Assembly: GCF_000372725.1 (NCBI RefSeq)
Contig: NW_005198243.1
Coordinates: 131,187 to 195,186 of the forward strand
Origin: Emiliania huxleyi CCMP1516
Lineage: Eukaryota; Haptophyta; Isochrysidales; Noelaerhabdaceae
Reading direction: 5' to 3'
DNA length: 64,000 nucleotides
The translations under genes were made by a program, and so were the position numbers. Shown here one piece after another: positions 10,597 to 21,961 of the stretch. Under the pieces are notes generated by a model. The model was not told the DNA's origin and did no database searches. It saw only the letters and a list, made by a program, of their open reading frames with translations. Position 1 is the first letter of the stretch; the number at the start of each line of letters is the position of its first letter.

Positions 10597-12180
10597 ATGT
10601 GTATGTCTTTCGCCTGGACGCTCGTAGTGGCGCTCAGCGTGCCTCAGCAGCCGGACGCGGCGCTGCCTCTCGCTGGCAAGCGCATCGCCTTCACGTCTCC
10701 ACGCGCGGTCGCCGCTCCGTTCTCGGCCGAGCTCATCTCCGCCGGCGCGAGGCCGGTCTGGTGGCCGCTGGTTGAAGCGGTGCGGCAGCCGCCTCCGACA
10801 CCGCCGCGGCTCGCCGGCTCACAACCACGCACCACTGCTGCACCCTCCGGCGCAGGTCCCGCTGCCGGAGTCAGAACTCGGCCCGCTTGACGACCTCATC
10901 ATGCGCATGCCAGAGTCCTGCGCCGTCGCGCTGCTCTCACGCCACGCGGCCGACGCGTTTGTCGAGCGCGGTGCGCGCATCTCGGATGGCGACGCGGAGC
11001 TCTTTGCGGCGATGGTCGCCGCGTCCGGAGCGCAGCTCGCTGCCTGCGGCGGCGCGGCGGCGCGGCTGCGCGAACTCGGGCTGGCGCCCAGCCTGGTGCC
11101 TCTCGTCTCGACGGCCGACGGCCTCGCTGCCGCCATATGCCACCTCGGCCTCGCTGCGGGCGGCAGGCGGCTGCGCGTCGTTTGTTCGCGCGTGGACGAG
11201 GCGCTGCTCCGAGGTCAGCCGAGATTTGCCGAGATTAGCTGAGGCCAGCCGAGGTCCGTCGAGATTCGCCGAGATTCGATGAGATTCGACGAGATTCGCC
11301 GAGGATGGCCGAGGTTAGCCGAGAGTAGCGGAGGGGCTGCTCCGGTGCTATGAGTTGGTCATGCGTGCACGGGGGGACGGAGGCGAGATCTCGGGTAATC
11401 TCGGGCTCATCTCGGGCTCATCTCGGCGCAGGCAAGGAGGCCGAAGAGGAGGCGCTTGTTGCGGCGCTCCTCGCTGCGGGCGCGGACGCGGATGCGGTCG
11501 AGGCGTGTGCGATCAGGCCGCTCCTCGCCTCCGGCCACGAGCTCTCGCTGCTGCGGGAAGGCGGTCTGGACGCAGTGTGTGTCGGGTCTGCCGAGGAGGC
11601 GAACGCGCTCGCTGCGGCGCTGGAGGCGGCAGAGGGCGCTGTCAGCAACGGCACCGCCGCCGCCCTCCTCTCTCACCCAGCACACACACGTGTGCAGCCG
11701 CGCCCCTCCGCCCCGTGATTTCTTTTTTGTGACTCGGGCGCGGCCCGGGGAGGTGTGAGCCGCTCACAAGAGCGACGAGTGAGTCAGGCGTCGCTCTGCC
11801 ATACGGGACGCGGCTGGTGGCGGCGGGCGCGGCGGCGCGGGAGGGGTGCGCCGCCGCGGGGCTGCAGGTGCGATCTCGGCGAATCTCGGCGAATCTCGGC
11901 GGGGTTTCGATCTCGTTGGGAGGGTGTCTGCCAAGATCAGCGAATCGAGATCAGCGAGTACTTGTCGGCGGAGCTCGGCTGGTCGACCATCTCGGCTGAT
12001 CTCGCCTATCTCGGCTGATCTCGCCTATCTCGGCTGATCTCGCCTATCTCGGCTGATCTCGCCTATCTCGGCTGATCTCGCCCGCAGGTGGACGTCGAGT
12101 CGCGCGCAGAGGCGGAGGAGGCGGCGGCGCTGGCGAAGGCGGTGGCGGATGCGCTGGTGGAACGGAGGCTGGTGTGGTGA
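10597..12180 (+). CDS. hemD: Uroporphyrinogen-III synthase
   Basis: Five exons (10597-10776, 10856-11213, 11432-11635, 11788-11867, 12088-12180) give about 304 aa with all phases matching. The fold cyclises hydroxymethylbilane with inversion of ring D in haem and chlorophyll synthesis. Recognisable parts are GKRIAFTSPRAVAAPFSAEL at the start, a tandem half with DDLIMRMPESCAVALLSRHA, GLDAVCVGSAEEANALAAAL, GTRLVAAGAAAREGCAAAGL, and the C-terminal 'LAKAVADAL' that closes the family. A short hydrophobic leader (from MCMSF) fits import to the plastid. Introns 1 and 3 are GC-AG, and introns 2 and 4 are GT-AG. Introns 2 and 4 are filled with short tandem repeats. The family has low sequence conservation, so the call rests on pattern order and length. 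Confidence 0.78.
11868..12087 (+). repeat. Minisatellite-filled intron 4 of hemD
   Basis: The second half (from about 11990) is a 19-bp unit, TCTCGGCTGATCTCGCCTA, repeated about five times. The last copy runs into the CCCGCAG acceptor. Confidence 0.85.
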
Positions 12181-13280
12181 GGAAGGAAAGTTCTCCAAAC
12201 GAGCGGTGAGGCGCCTTGTCTGTGTTCAGCTGGTAGCGTCAGTGTTCCGTCTTCTCACCACGGCTCAGACCCACAGGCCGCCTAGGCTTCTCTGTGCTCA
12301 CTGCGCGCGCGGATATCTCTTCGTGCTCTACGCCTCTACCTACTGTGCCTGATCCTGTCGCGCCGTTTTCGCGCAAAACGCTCGGGGTGACGGCTTTTTC
12401 CTTTTACACGTGTGAGACTGTGAGTATATGTTGTATCGCGCGCCTTCGTGCGGGGGGGCGCCGAAAAGAGGACCCTCTTAGCGCCATCGCCATGTGGTGC
12501 TGCAAGCAGCGCGCCGGGCGCCGCGGGCGACGACGACGACCCTCCCCCCCCCCCCCCCCCCTGGGGCCTCTACACGGCTTTAGAGTTTAGTCAGCCACAG
12601 CATCGAGGTGCGGGCCGGCAGCGCCAGCGGGCCGCAGCACGCTCGCAGCAGCCTGTGCTTCAAGCGGGCCCGGACCTGCTTCGAGCGGGCGCCCCCTGCT
12701 TCGAACGGGCGCCCCTTGCTTCGAGCGGGCGCCGGGGGCGGGTTCCCCTGGGGCAGATGCGGCGGGGGATTCCTTTTCTGAAATGTCTGCCTCCAATGGG
12801 GAAACAACTAACCTGATCTCAGACTCACTCGTTACGAAAGATCGCCACCCACCGCGTACTCTCTCTCTCACTCCACCGCCAAGATGTGTACAAGTCCATC
12901 GGATAGTGCTCAATATCTTCGCATGCTCGTCGTTGGTGATATCCGCGCGAGGTCATACGCCACAGGCCAGCAATCACTCGGTGATGAGACTATTGATGTA
13001 GGCGCGACGCCCGAGTGAGTGGCTCACTATACGCGCCTATGTGTGGTAGTACAAGATAGACTCACCAACATGGTCACAAGTCTTTAGTAAAACGCCAGCA
13101 CTCGACACGACGAAGGTGTATTGGGCTCGAAGGCGCGGTGAACACAACCGCCTCGAGCGTACCGCTCAAACACGAGCCGAGGGGGCGGGAGGGGGGGCGG
13201 CGGGAGGCGGGAGCTGGGTCCAGTGCGCTCTGCTGCTGGGGGGGTCGGGATGCCCCCCCCCCCTACCCACTCGAAGAGCG
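12181..13280. other. Intergenic region
   Basis: No supported gene. Near 12660-12740 a short imperfect repeat of CTTCGAGCGGGCGCCCC occurs three to four times. A C homopolymer of about 20 bases lies at 12545-12562. Confidence 0.4.
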
Positions 13281-16200
13281 ATGGTGGGTGCAGGTTCCCG
13301 GAGCTGCTCCGATGCGGCCGTGCTAGCGGCGGAGCGAGGCGAGGAGGAGGCGGTGCTGGCGTGGCTTGAGGGCGGCGGGCGGGCCGACGCGACGTACGAG
13401 AGAGGCGAGGTGAGAGGCATCACGCTGCTGATGGGCGCCGCCCGCTGCGGCCAGGAGCGGGTGGTCGAGTTGTTGCTGTGGCACGGCGCGGAGCTCAACC
13501 TGCAGAACAGCAAGGGCCGCACCGCGCTGATGAGCGCCGCCTACAGCGGCCACGAGCGGGTGGTCGACTTGCTGGTCCAGCGCGGCGCTGCTGTCAACCT
13601 GCAGAGCAGCAAAGGCTACACCGCGCTGATGTACGCCGCCCTCCACGGCCACGAGCGGGTGGTCGATCTTCTGTTGCAGCGCGGCGCGGAGATCAACCTG
13701 CAGGACAGCGACGGCTTGACCGCGCTGATGTACGCCGCCCAGGAGGGCCACGAGCGGGTGGTCGAGCTGCTGCTGCGGCGCGGTGCTGACGTCAACCTGC
13801 AGAGCTTCAACGACGACACCGCGCTGATGCACGCCGCCATCGACGGCCATGAGCGGGTGGTCGAGCTGCTGCTTCGGCACGGCGCTGAGATCAACCTGCA
13901 GAGGAGCGACGGCATCACCGCGCTGATTGTCGCCGCCCAGGACGGCCACGAGCGGGTGGTCGAGCTGCTGCTTCGGCACGGTGCTGAGATCAACCTGCAG
14001 AACAGCAAAGGCGGCACCGCGCTGATGCTTGCCGCCGACAGCGGCCACGAGCGGGTGGTCGAGCTGCTCATGCGGCGCGGCGCGGAGATCAACCTGCAGG
14101 ACAGCGACGGCTTGACCGCGCTGATGGGCGCCGCCGAGAACGGCCACGAGCGGGTGGTCGAGCTGCTGCTACAGCACGGCGCGGAGGTAAACTTGCAGAA
14201 CGGCGGCGGCGGCACCGCGCCATGAACGCCGCCGACAACGGCCACGAGCGGGTGGTCGAGCTGCTGCTGCGGCACGGGGCGGAGATCAACCAGCAGAACA
14301 AGGGGGGCGACAACGCGCTAATGCTCGTCGCCGACAGCGGCCACGAGCGGGTGGCGAATTTGCTGATACGGCACGGCGCGGAGATCAACCTGCAGAGCAG
14401 CGACGGCGTCACCGCGCTGATGAACGCCGCCGAGAACGGCCAAGAGCGGGTGGTCGAGCTGCTGCTGCGGCACGGCGCAGAGGTTGATTTGCAGGACAGC
14501 GACGGCTTCACCGCGCTGATGGCCGCCGCCTGCAGCGGCCACGAGCGGGTGGTCGACTTGCTGCTTCGGCACGGCGCTGAGATCAACCTGCAGAGGAGCG
14601 ACGGCGGCACCGCGCTGATGCTTGCCGCCAACAAAGGCCACGAGCGGGTGGTCGAGGTGCTGCTACGGCGCGGCGCTGAGGTCAACCTGAAGGACAGCGA
14701 TTGCGGCCCCGCGCTGATGGCCGCCGCCTACAGCGGCCACGAGCGGGTGGTCGAGCTGCTGCTGCAGCATGGCGCTGAGATCAGCCTGCAGAGGAGCGAC
14801 GGTGTCAACGCACTGATAGCTGCCGCTATTGGAGGCCACGAGCGGGTGGTCGAGCTGCTGCTACAGCACGGCGCGGAGGTAAACTTAAACTTGCAGAACG
14901 GCAACGGCGGCACCGCGCTGATGAACGCCGCCGGCCACGGCCACGAGCGGGTGGTCGAGCTGCTGTTGCGGCACGGCGCTAACGTCAACCTGCAGAGGAG
15001 CGACGGCGGCACCGCGCTGATGAACGCCGCCTACAGCGGCCACGAGCGGGTGGTCGAGCTGCTGTTGCGGCACGGCGCTAACGTCAACCTGCAGAGGAGC
15101 GACGGCGGCACCGCGCTGATGTGCGCCGCCTACAGCGGCTGCCTCGCCATCGTGCTCCGCTTGCTTCGGGCTGGCGCAGATGCAAAGGCTCGCTCTGCAG
15201 ACGGGTCCGCGCTGCAGATCGCCAAGGAGGAGGCAGTCAGGGTGCTAGCTACTGCCGACGCCGCCAGTGCTCCTGAAGCGGACCACGCTGGGTGCGTGCG
15301 CGCTCTCACAGAGCACGCAGCGGCGCTGAGAGAGGCGGAGGCAGCCGAGAAGGCGCTCGAGGCCAAGGGGCGGCGCGAGCAGCGCGAGAGGGAGGCGGCG
15401 GCGGCGGCGCGAGAGCGCGAGCAGGCGGCAAGCAGGCGCGAAGCAGAGCGAGCGGCGGACGAGGCACGGCGAGCGGCGGACGCTGCGGCGCTGGAGGAGC
15501 AGAGGCGAGCGATTGCGGCGGAGGCGGAGGCGAAGCTAGCCGCTGAGCGCGCGGCAGCAGAGGAGACGCTGCGGGCGAGGGAGGCGGAGAGGCTTGCGGC
15601 GGAGGAGGCGCAGCGAGAGGAGCAGCGGGCGGCCGCGGCGGCGCGCAAAGCTGCTCAGGCAGAGGCGGCGCGGCGCGAGAAGGAGGCTGCGGACAAGAGG
15701 GCGGAGGAGGAGAAGGCGAGGCGGCGCTCAAAGGCGGCGGAGGCAACGGCTGCCAAGAAGGAGGCCAAGGCGAAGAACAATAAGGCCAAGAAGGCGCCGT
15801 CCGCCTTGAAGCTCGAGGAGGAGCGGAGGGCGCGGGCTGCGGCAGAGCTGCGAGAGCAGGAGGAGAGGGCGGCGCGGCTGGCTGCTGAGCAGGAGGCGGC
15901 GAGGCGGGCGGAGCGCGAGGCGGCAGAGCTAGCGGGTGCGGCAGAGCAGGCGGCGCTGCGCGAGGATGCGGAGCTGGCAGAGGCGCTGCGCCGGTCAGAG
16001 AGAGATGCGGAGGAGGAGGCTCTGGCGCGTCGGGTGTCGCGGTGCGAGGAGGCAGTGAGCAGCGAGTCGACCGGCGGCGGGGACCTGATGCGGCGTGTCG
16101 AGCGGCTGGAGGCGAGCCTCGGCGCGGCGACCGAGGGCAGCCTCGAGGAGCGGGTCGGCGCCATCGAGCGCTTGATCGGGCCAGAGGCGGGAGAGGCGGC

Positions 16201-16459
16201 GGAGCAGCATCTGCCAGTCACTGAGCCGCTTGCTGCCGTCTCACTAGCTGACGCCGGCCTCGACACGGGGCGGCCGGCTGCCCCCGAGTCCACGATAGGG
16301 GGAGAGACCACGTGCATCGTGTGTTTCGCGAGAGTCAAGTCGCATGCTGCGGTTCCGTGCGGGCACTTGTGCGCTTGCGGGCCATGCTCTGAGCTGATGC
16401 GAGAGTGCCCTTACTGCCGCGAGCCAGCGATGATGTGGATGGTTCCGCGTCCGGTCTAG
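13281..16459 (+). CDS. Ankyrin / coiled-coil / RING protein (one frameshift)
   Basis: From the ATG at 13281 about 18 ankyrin repeats follow (consensus TALMNAAYSGHERVVELLLR). These are near-identical at DNA level, which implies recent expansion. An Ala/Glu/Arg coiled-coil (about 15300-16050) and a C-terminal C3HC4-type RING follow (CIVC, then CGHLCACGPC, then CPYC), so the product is probably a ubiquitin E3 ligase. The frame breaks at about 14215-14221, where the repeat's usual CTGATG is CCATG, one base short. This could be an assembly error in repeats, a polymorphism or a true lesion. Upstream and downstream frames are otherwise intact over 3.2 kb. A shortened paralogue of this gene lies at 45560-49192. 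Confidence 0.75.
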
Positions 16460-17199
16460 GCGTCTAGATTTGTGTACTTTTGAACGTCCCCACTCGGTGT
16501 CCTCGGTGACGGTGTCGGAGCGGTCGGCGATGGAGTTCGTAGAGCCGTACGGCTACGGGGTGTGGAGGGTGAGTTGACCAGGGGTTGTGTGCGCTGCCGC
16601 TGCGCGCTGGGCCCTCCTGCTCGGCTCCAGCGAGTAGACAAGTCTTGTCATCAACAGAGTAGTGAAGAATCTGACCTCGGGGCCGATGTAGCCCATCGCT
16701 GTGACAGCTCAGGCAGCCGCACAGTAGGCTGTGCCAACTGTGCAGAGCGTGTGAGCAGCAGAGGAGCTGCCCTCCCCAAGCTTCTGTCGCAAAAAGAGAG
16801 CTGCATGCCACCGAGAAGGCGCTGTCGAGGTTCGCCGAGCGCGGCGCAGGTTGGAGGACACCGTCACCGACGAGCGCGTTGGACTTTTCACTCCGGACAA
16901 AGACGGCGACACGCACATGAGCTGCGGCCGTACGCCGTCATAGCGGCGAGGCGCGGGACCGTCTGTGGCGAAGTGGGTCGCGTCCTCCGATTTCCGTCAA
17001 CTCATACGAGCGTCATCTTGTAGTGAACAGGCCGAGTTCGCGGTTTGAGCGCCCAGCGCAGACCGACCGACCGCAGGGCGGGTCCGGTCGACGGCCGCGG
17101 AAGACCGCAGACCGGAGGGGGGGTCCGGTCGGTCGGAGCACAGACCGAGGGGGGGGGGGGGGGGGGTCGGTCGGGTTGGCTCGAGGGTCACACACACTA

Positions 17200-17375
17200 T
17201 CTCTCTTCGCAGTCCCTCGCCGATTCTCGCTGCAACCTTCATGCCACCTCTCGGTCGTCCCACTCTCGTCGTTCTCTCCCTTGTCGCTTCTTCCTCTGTC
17301 GCGTCGCTCTCCTCTGCCTCGTTCTGCGACGACGCCGCTGCCTGCCGATCCCTTGCCCTCGCCTCTCGGCGCAAC
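17200..17375 (-). other. Coding-like repeat family I, copy 1
   Basis: On the minus strand the stretch reads TRERTTRVGRPRGGMKVAAR preceded by an acidic DATEEE segment. It is about 90% identical in DNA to 26850-27010 on the plus strand, with the same reading frame open in both. It is probably part of a transposon-encoded or duplicated protein. I do not recognise the family. Confidence 0.5.
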
Positions 17376-17659
17376 TCTGCCCTCCTCGCAGCATTCCTGG
17401 CCCCTCGAGTTTATCGAGCTCTCCTCGCGCAAGGATGACTCTTCTGACGCCCACTGCGACCATTTGCCGCCAAGTCATATCGTTGCTCAGGTGCACTCTC
17501 TCTTCGGACACTTGTACCTCCACGGCTGATGCTGGCGCTGGGGTCCCCTTCGGATGCATCGTGACAGCTGACGGCGGGATTTCCACTGGCTCGTCCTCCT
17601 CAGAGTCGTCTTCCCCGGCTTCCTCCCGTTCTCTTTCTATCTCCCTGCGCATGCAAATT

Positions 17660-17800
17660 CTTTTTGTGAACGAGCTTGCCTGTGGCGGGGGTGGGCGGGT
17701 GCACGGAGCTAAGTGCCTCGCCACCCTCGCAGGAGTCGCTTGGCGGCTCCCGTGGTGTACCTGTGTTAGTGCCAGTGCGCGCCAGTCCCGTGCCCAGTGT
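17660..17800 (+). repeat. Dispersed repeat family C, copy 1
   Basis: Starts GTGAACGAGCTTGCCTGTGG and ends near GTGTTAGTGCCAGTGCGCGC. Reverse-oriented copies lie at 35868-35995 and 41105-41243. A GATT tandem (17811-17824) follows immediately. Confidence 0.8.
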
Positions 17801-17887
17801 TGTGCGAGCGATTGATTGATTGATGGGTAAAATTCTTTCTCCTCGATAAGTTCAAGTCGACGTGCTCCTGTCAACCTCCAAACAGGA

Positions 17888-18028
17888 CCGTCACGGCCTT
17901 CCACATGTTGAACACGGCGCCAAAAGATGCGGCGAAGGAGGCCGCGTCACCATTCAACATCAGCCACGCCGAGCTGGAGCGGCTCTTCGCCACCGACCTC
18001 GCGCTTTACCGGCTTCTTCGAACGTAGT
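17888..18028 (+). pseudogene. Possible terminal exon of a sulfotransferase-like gene
   Basis: After an AG acceptor the frame reads TVTAFHMLNTAPKDAAKEAA and then FNISHAELERLFATDLALYRLL to a stop. The ending 'A.DLALYR' resembles the C-terminus of sulfotransferase or glycosyltransferase genes of algae. No matching upstream exon is seen, so it is treated as a fragment. Confidence 0.25.
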
Positions 18029-19009
18029 CTCTGGGGGGGCGCGGGGGCCCCCGGAGGCACCGTGCGCCGCGCCGCAGTGCGGAAACGGGGCTCCGGCTCT
18101 ATTAGTCTCTATTAGCACCAACTTCCCGAATGATTACGGTTGATTAGATGGCAGATTTGGAGAGATCTCGAGGAGTACACACAGATAGACCCTCCAATCA
18201 TCAGTAACCTCCAACCTGATCGGTCGTACTGACCGCCGACAGATCACTCCAGACAGCAGACAGGCCGACGTCTGCACGCGGCCGGCCGGGCGAGAGGCTT
18301 GACACGATCCGACCCTGCCCTGACGCTGCTGCTCTAGCTATCAGCCATGGACTGCTGACTGCTGCCACAATGTGCGACCGGTGCTGGCCCACTTGGCGGC
18401 CTCCCCGGTCAGTGGTGAGGCGCAGTTCAGAGCTGTCGATGGCGCGATGCCGCACTGGTCCCATATTGGTGACACTAGACCACAAAGTTTGCCGGTCCAA
18501 GAGAGAGGCACCGGCGCTGTCCTGAGAAGGTGCGTGGTCCTTCATGACTGCCCATGCGCGCGAGGCTGTGTAGGCATAGCCTCGAGAGTGCCAGCAGCCA
18601 ATCCGAGGCGACGCGCATTGCACCAAGCGTGCACACGATGGAAGGACACCTTCCTACTGGCCGTACGATCAGGTCGTCACTGAATGCTTGATACTAAGGC
18701 CGCGAGCTATGCAGGTGATCAATTGTGCAGCACGGCACGGTCAGCAGCGCCGAAAGGATGTCGCAAGGCGTGATAGCATGGCCGCAAGTACGCCGAATTC
18801 CCGTGAAAACAACTGAAAAATCGCGCAAAAAAAAGAAAACACTGCAGAAATCGGCGCCTGCGGCGGGCCATGGGACCCCATCGCCCCCCCGCATGGACAC
18901 CCTCTGGGGCCCCCGCGCCGGCCCAGAGAACGGAGTTTGAGCGGCGAGTGCGTCTAGTGGAGGCCCATACAGGAGTCATGTTCTGGTGCCCGACTTGAGG
19001 CGGGGGGGT

Positions 19010-19175
19010 TTCGAATTCTTTTTTTGAGCGCCTTCGTTGTTAATAATAATACAAACACAGTGGTCCCGTGTCGTAGTCACACCTGCCGTATCCACACACA
19101 CGCACACGCCGCTCAGCACCGCTCGCCCGGCCCCCGCCCCGCCCCAGGCGGGAAAGAGATGAGGAGATGGGACAG
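19010..19175 (+). repeat. Dispersed repeat family J, copy 2
   Basis: GAGCGCCTTCGTTGTTAATA at 19027 is the reverse complement of the family J core at about 3966-3993. Similarity extends to a GC-rich stretch ending near GGGAAAGAGATGAGGAGATG. Confidence 0.55.
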
Positions 19176-19318
19176 CGAAGGAGGAGCCCAACACTTAGTG
19201 GAGGTAATTCTTTCTCCAGTCTGCTGTGAGATGGGCTTATTGCCGGTGTCGGTAGAATTCTTTCTGCGTCGAAGCAAGTGGAAGTCGGCCGTATCATCGT
19301 AACATCCTTCGGAGCCAG

Positions 19319-19783
19319 ATGCTCTCGCTGATCTCTCTCCCCAGCTCGCTCGTTCTCACCTCCACGACGCACGCGCCCGTCGTTCGCGCGCGTGCGGCAC
19401 CAGCGATGATTGGAGAGGGGCCTCAGGTGCATGCTCGCGTTGCCAGTCTCTCCCGCCCCGCCGCTTTTGCATCTTTCGCCTTGCTCCACAGGGCTATGCG
19501 CCGAACATCGTCCCCGAGAACTTCCAGGGCACGGTCGTTCCGACCCAGCCGTACGGGTGAGCGGCTGGAATCTCACTCGCCGCACACTGCCCTCGCCGCC
19601 TGAAGCCTCGGCCCATCTGACCGCACCAGGCTACCGATGATCGCCGGGCGGTCCATTGAGGACGTCTATGCGGCTCAGCAGAAGACGCGTGACAAGGACG
19701 ACATTTACGACCCGAAGTGCAAGGCGGACGGTAAGGCGCACCGGACCGCAGTCGTGACCACCGGATGGGGCGAGATGGAGTGA
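19319..19783 (+). CDS. Small leader-bearing protein, unknown function
   Basis: Exons 19319-19426, 19492-19556 and 19630-19783 give 108 aa, with GT-AG introns of 65 and 73 nt in matching phases. The first 30 residues (MLSLISLPSSLVLTSTTHAP then VVRARAAPAM) look like a signal plus transit leader. The mature part begins GYAPNIVPENFQGTVVPTQP, continues PMIAGRSIEDVYAAQQKTRD and ends WGEME. I do not recognise a family. The short acidic, repeat-free mature part and the leader suggest a plastid protein. The downstream rhodanese gene converges on it (tail to tail, about 240 bp apart). Confidence 0.6.
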
Positions 19784-20021
19784 CCGGGCTCGCGGCGGGA
19801 CCGGAATCCAACTTGAGAGATATTGCAGATGTGTCGGATGTGCCGTGGGATGGATATGCGCTGGCGTACGTATCTTTGCTGTGTATCAATAAACAAATAC
19901 AGGTACCGCGAGTCAGAGGTGTGAGTGTGTGCGCGTACTGGATCACTGCAGAGATCGCCCCTCTACCTCTGCCCCGTACTGGATTACTGCAACGCCCCTC
20001 TGCCTCTGCCCCCGCCTCCCT

Positions 20022-20513
20022 TTACTTGCTTCCAAAAACCGCCCAGCACTCGGCGTCCTCCGGCCCGCCTCCGTTCTTGACGTTGGTGAAGCCGTTCGCC
20101 TCCAGGTATTCCTTCGCCTTTTGGCCGCGCCCGCCGCCGCCGCAGTGCGAGATGATCGGGGTCGCCTTATCCTTGCCGTCCAGCGGCGAGAGGTCCATCG
20201 ACGCGGTGGCGCGGTCGAAGACGATGTTGACCGCAGCCTTGCGGCTAGGGTCTCCGATCTTTGCGGTCTTGTTTGTCTCGCCGTCGCCCGGCTCCTTCTC
20301 AAAGTCCGGGTTGCGGACGTCGACAACGACCAGATCACCGCCCGCCTGTTCGACAAAGCTGGCCAGCTCCTCCGGAGGGCTCACACCCGGTTTGCGGCCC
20401 ATGATGGCAAAGGAGCGGGAGAGCGGCGAGTGCGACGCGGCGGCGCGGGAGAGCGGAGCGGAGAGCGGAGCGCCGGCACGGAAGGCTGGGAAGAGCACGG
20501 TGAAGCCGAGCAT
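20022..20513 (-). CDS. Rhodanese-domain protein
   Basis: Single exon of 163 aa. Residues 1-38 are Ala/Ser/Arg-rich without acidic residues, like an organelle leader, and a second Met at 38 could start a cytosolic form. The rhodanese domain shows LVVVDVRNPDFEK, then PIISHCGGGGRGQKAKEYLE with the active Cys at about 124, then the closing GFTNVKNGGG. The family transfers sulfane sulfur or uses the Cys loop for redox or signalling. The Gly-rich loop after Cys is typical of single-domain plastid rhodaneses. It is convergent with the 19.3 kb gene and about 240 bp downstream of the end of the proline-rich gene on the same strand. Confidence 0.85.
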   Translation of the reverse strand: MLGFTVLFPAFRAGAPLSAPLSRAAASHSPLSRSFAIMGRKPGVSPPEELASFVEQAGGDLVVVDVRNPDFEKEPGDGETNKTAKIGDPSRKAAVNIVFDRATASMDLSPLDGKDKATPIISHCGGGGRGQKAKEYLEANGFTNVKNGGGPEDAECWAVFGSK

Positions 20514-20753
20514 TCACTGCGGTGGGGGAGGCGACGGGTGAGGAAGGGACAGGGTCAGCGACAGATCGTGCTAGCTTTATATTATACCAAAAGCTAGGCT
20601 CACAACGCCCTCTATGTAGGGCCGCGGCTTACATGGAGGGTCGGAAACGAGAAAAACGCTCTTCGCGAAGTAGTTTGTCTGGTCGCAGTGGCGTGTATGG
20701 CGCCGCAGGGGACACGCTTCTCAAAAACTGACGCGGCCAAAGACCAAAGCCCT

Positions 20754-21921
20754 CTAGACAGAGAGCTGCTCTATCTCCGCCTCGAGCTGCTGAATGGTGA
20801 GCTGGCTGTCCGCGTCCGCTCTGTCCGTGAGATCAACCTCTGTCTCGCGTCTGCCAAGCCAACGTTGTGCTGCCGTGGCCTCGGGGCCGCAGGGACGGTG
20901 GGTGGCGCTCTCTTGCGCGCGTCGGACGCGAAGGACTGAGACAAGCAGACGCCTGAGTGTCGACTGCTGCTCGTCCTGGCGCTGCGCCTCAGCACGGTGG
21001 AGCTGTCGCTTGAACCAGCGCATGAGAACGCAAGGCACCACCACGGCTAGCAGCACCCCACTCGCCGCAAGCGCGATGAGGATGCTACGCTCTTGCGCTG
21101 CCGCCGGCGAGGTCGACAGTAGTGACGGACGAGAGGGTGCGGGAGGAGAGGGCGGTGATGCTGCTGACCCCCACCCCCAGAGCAGCAGAGGCTCCGTCGA
21201 GTCCCAAAGTNNNNNNNNNNNNNNNNNNNNNNNNNNNNNNNNNNNNNNNNNNNNNNNNNNNNNNNNNNNNNNNNNNNNNNNNNNNNNNNNNNNNNNNNNN
21301 NNNNNNNNNNGGCCGCAGGAGGAGACACCGGAAAAAGACCCGGCGGCGAGGCCAAGGGGGGCGGCGCCGAGGGCGAGGCCGAGGGCGGCGGCGGCGAAGG
21401 CGAGGCGGGGGAAGGCAGCGGCGAGGGCGAGGCGGAGGGGGGCGGCGCCGAGGGCGAGGCCGACGGAGGCGGCGGCGAGGGCGACGCGGAGGGAGGCGGC
21501 GGCGAGGGCGAGGCCGAGGGGGGCGGCGGCGAGGGGGAAACCGACGGTGGCGGCGGCGAGGGCGAAGCGGAGGGGGGGGGCGGCGAGGGCGAGGCGGAGG
21601 GAGGCGGCGGCGACGGCGAGGTGGAGGGAGGCGGCGGTGACGGCGAAATAGACGGCGGTGGCGGTGGCGGCGGCGGGGGCGTCGGCGGCGGGGGCGAGGG
21701 CGGCGGCGGAAGCGGGGAACGGCACTCTGTGAGGCCTAGCGGAACTTCCTCGGATGAGCCGTCGCACATCCCGTCACTCAGCGCACAGAGGCGTGTTGTA
21801 TTATCGACTTTGGTAACGTCATAGTACAGAGCGCACTCCTCCTGGGTTATGGCGGGCGCATTCGAGTTCAGATCGTAGCAGTCGTCAACCTTGATGCGAC
21901 AATCCTCAAGAGGAATTGGCG

Positions 21922-21961
<40 letters not shown>

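Larger units (their letters stand above)
16460..19318. other. Repeat-rich region with gene fragments
   Basis: Contains a repeated coding-like block (17200-17375, minus), family C (17660-17800), a possible terminal exon (17888-18028) and family J (19010-19175). The G tract at 17149-17166 and GGTCCGGTCGG words near 17080-17140 are low complexity. The remaining parts show no supported gene. Confidence 0.4.

Noticed and set aside
13323..14685. Minus-strand repetitive frames opposite the ankyrin array
   Set aside because: Periodic antisense of the 33-residue repeats, no independent evidence.
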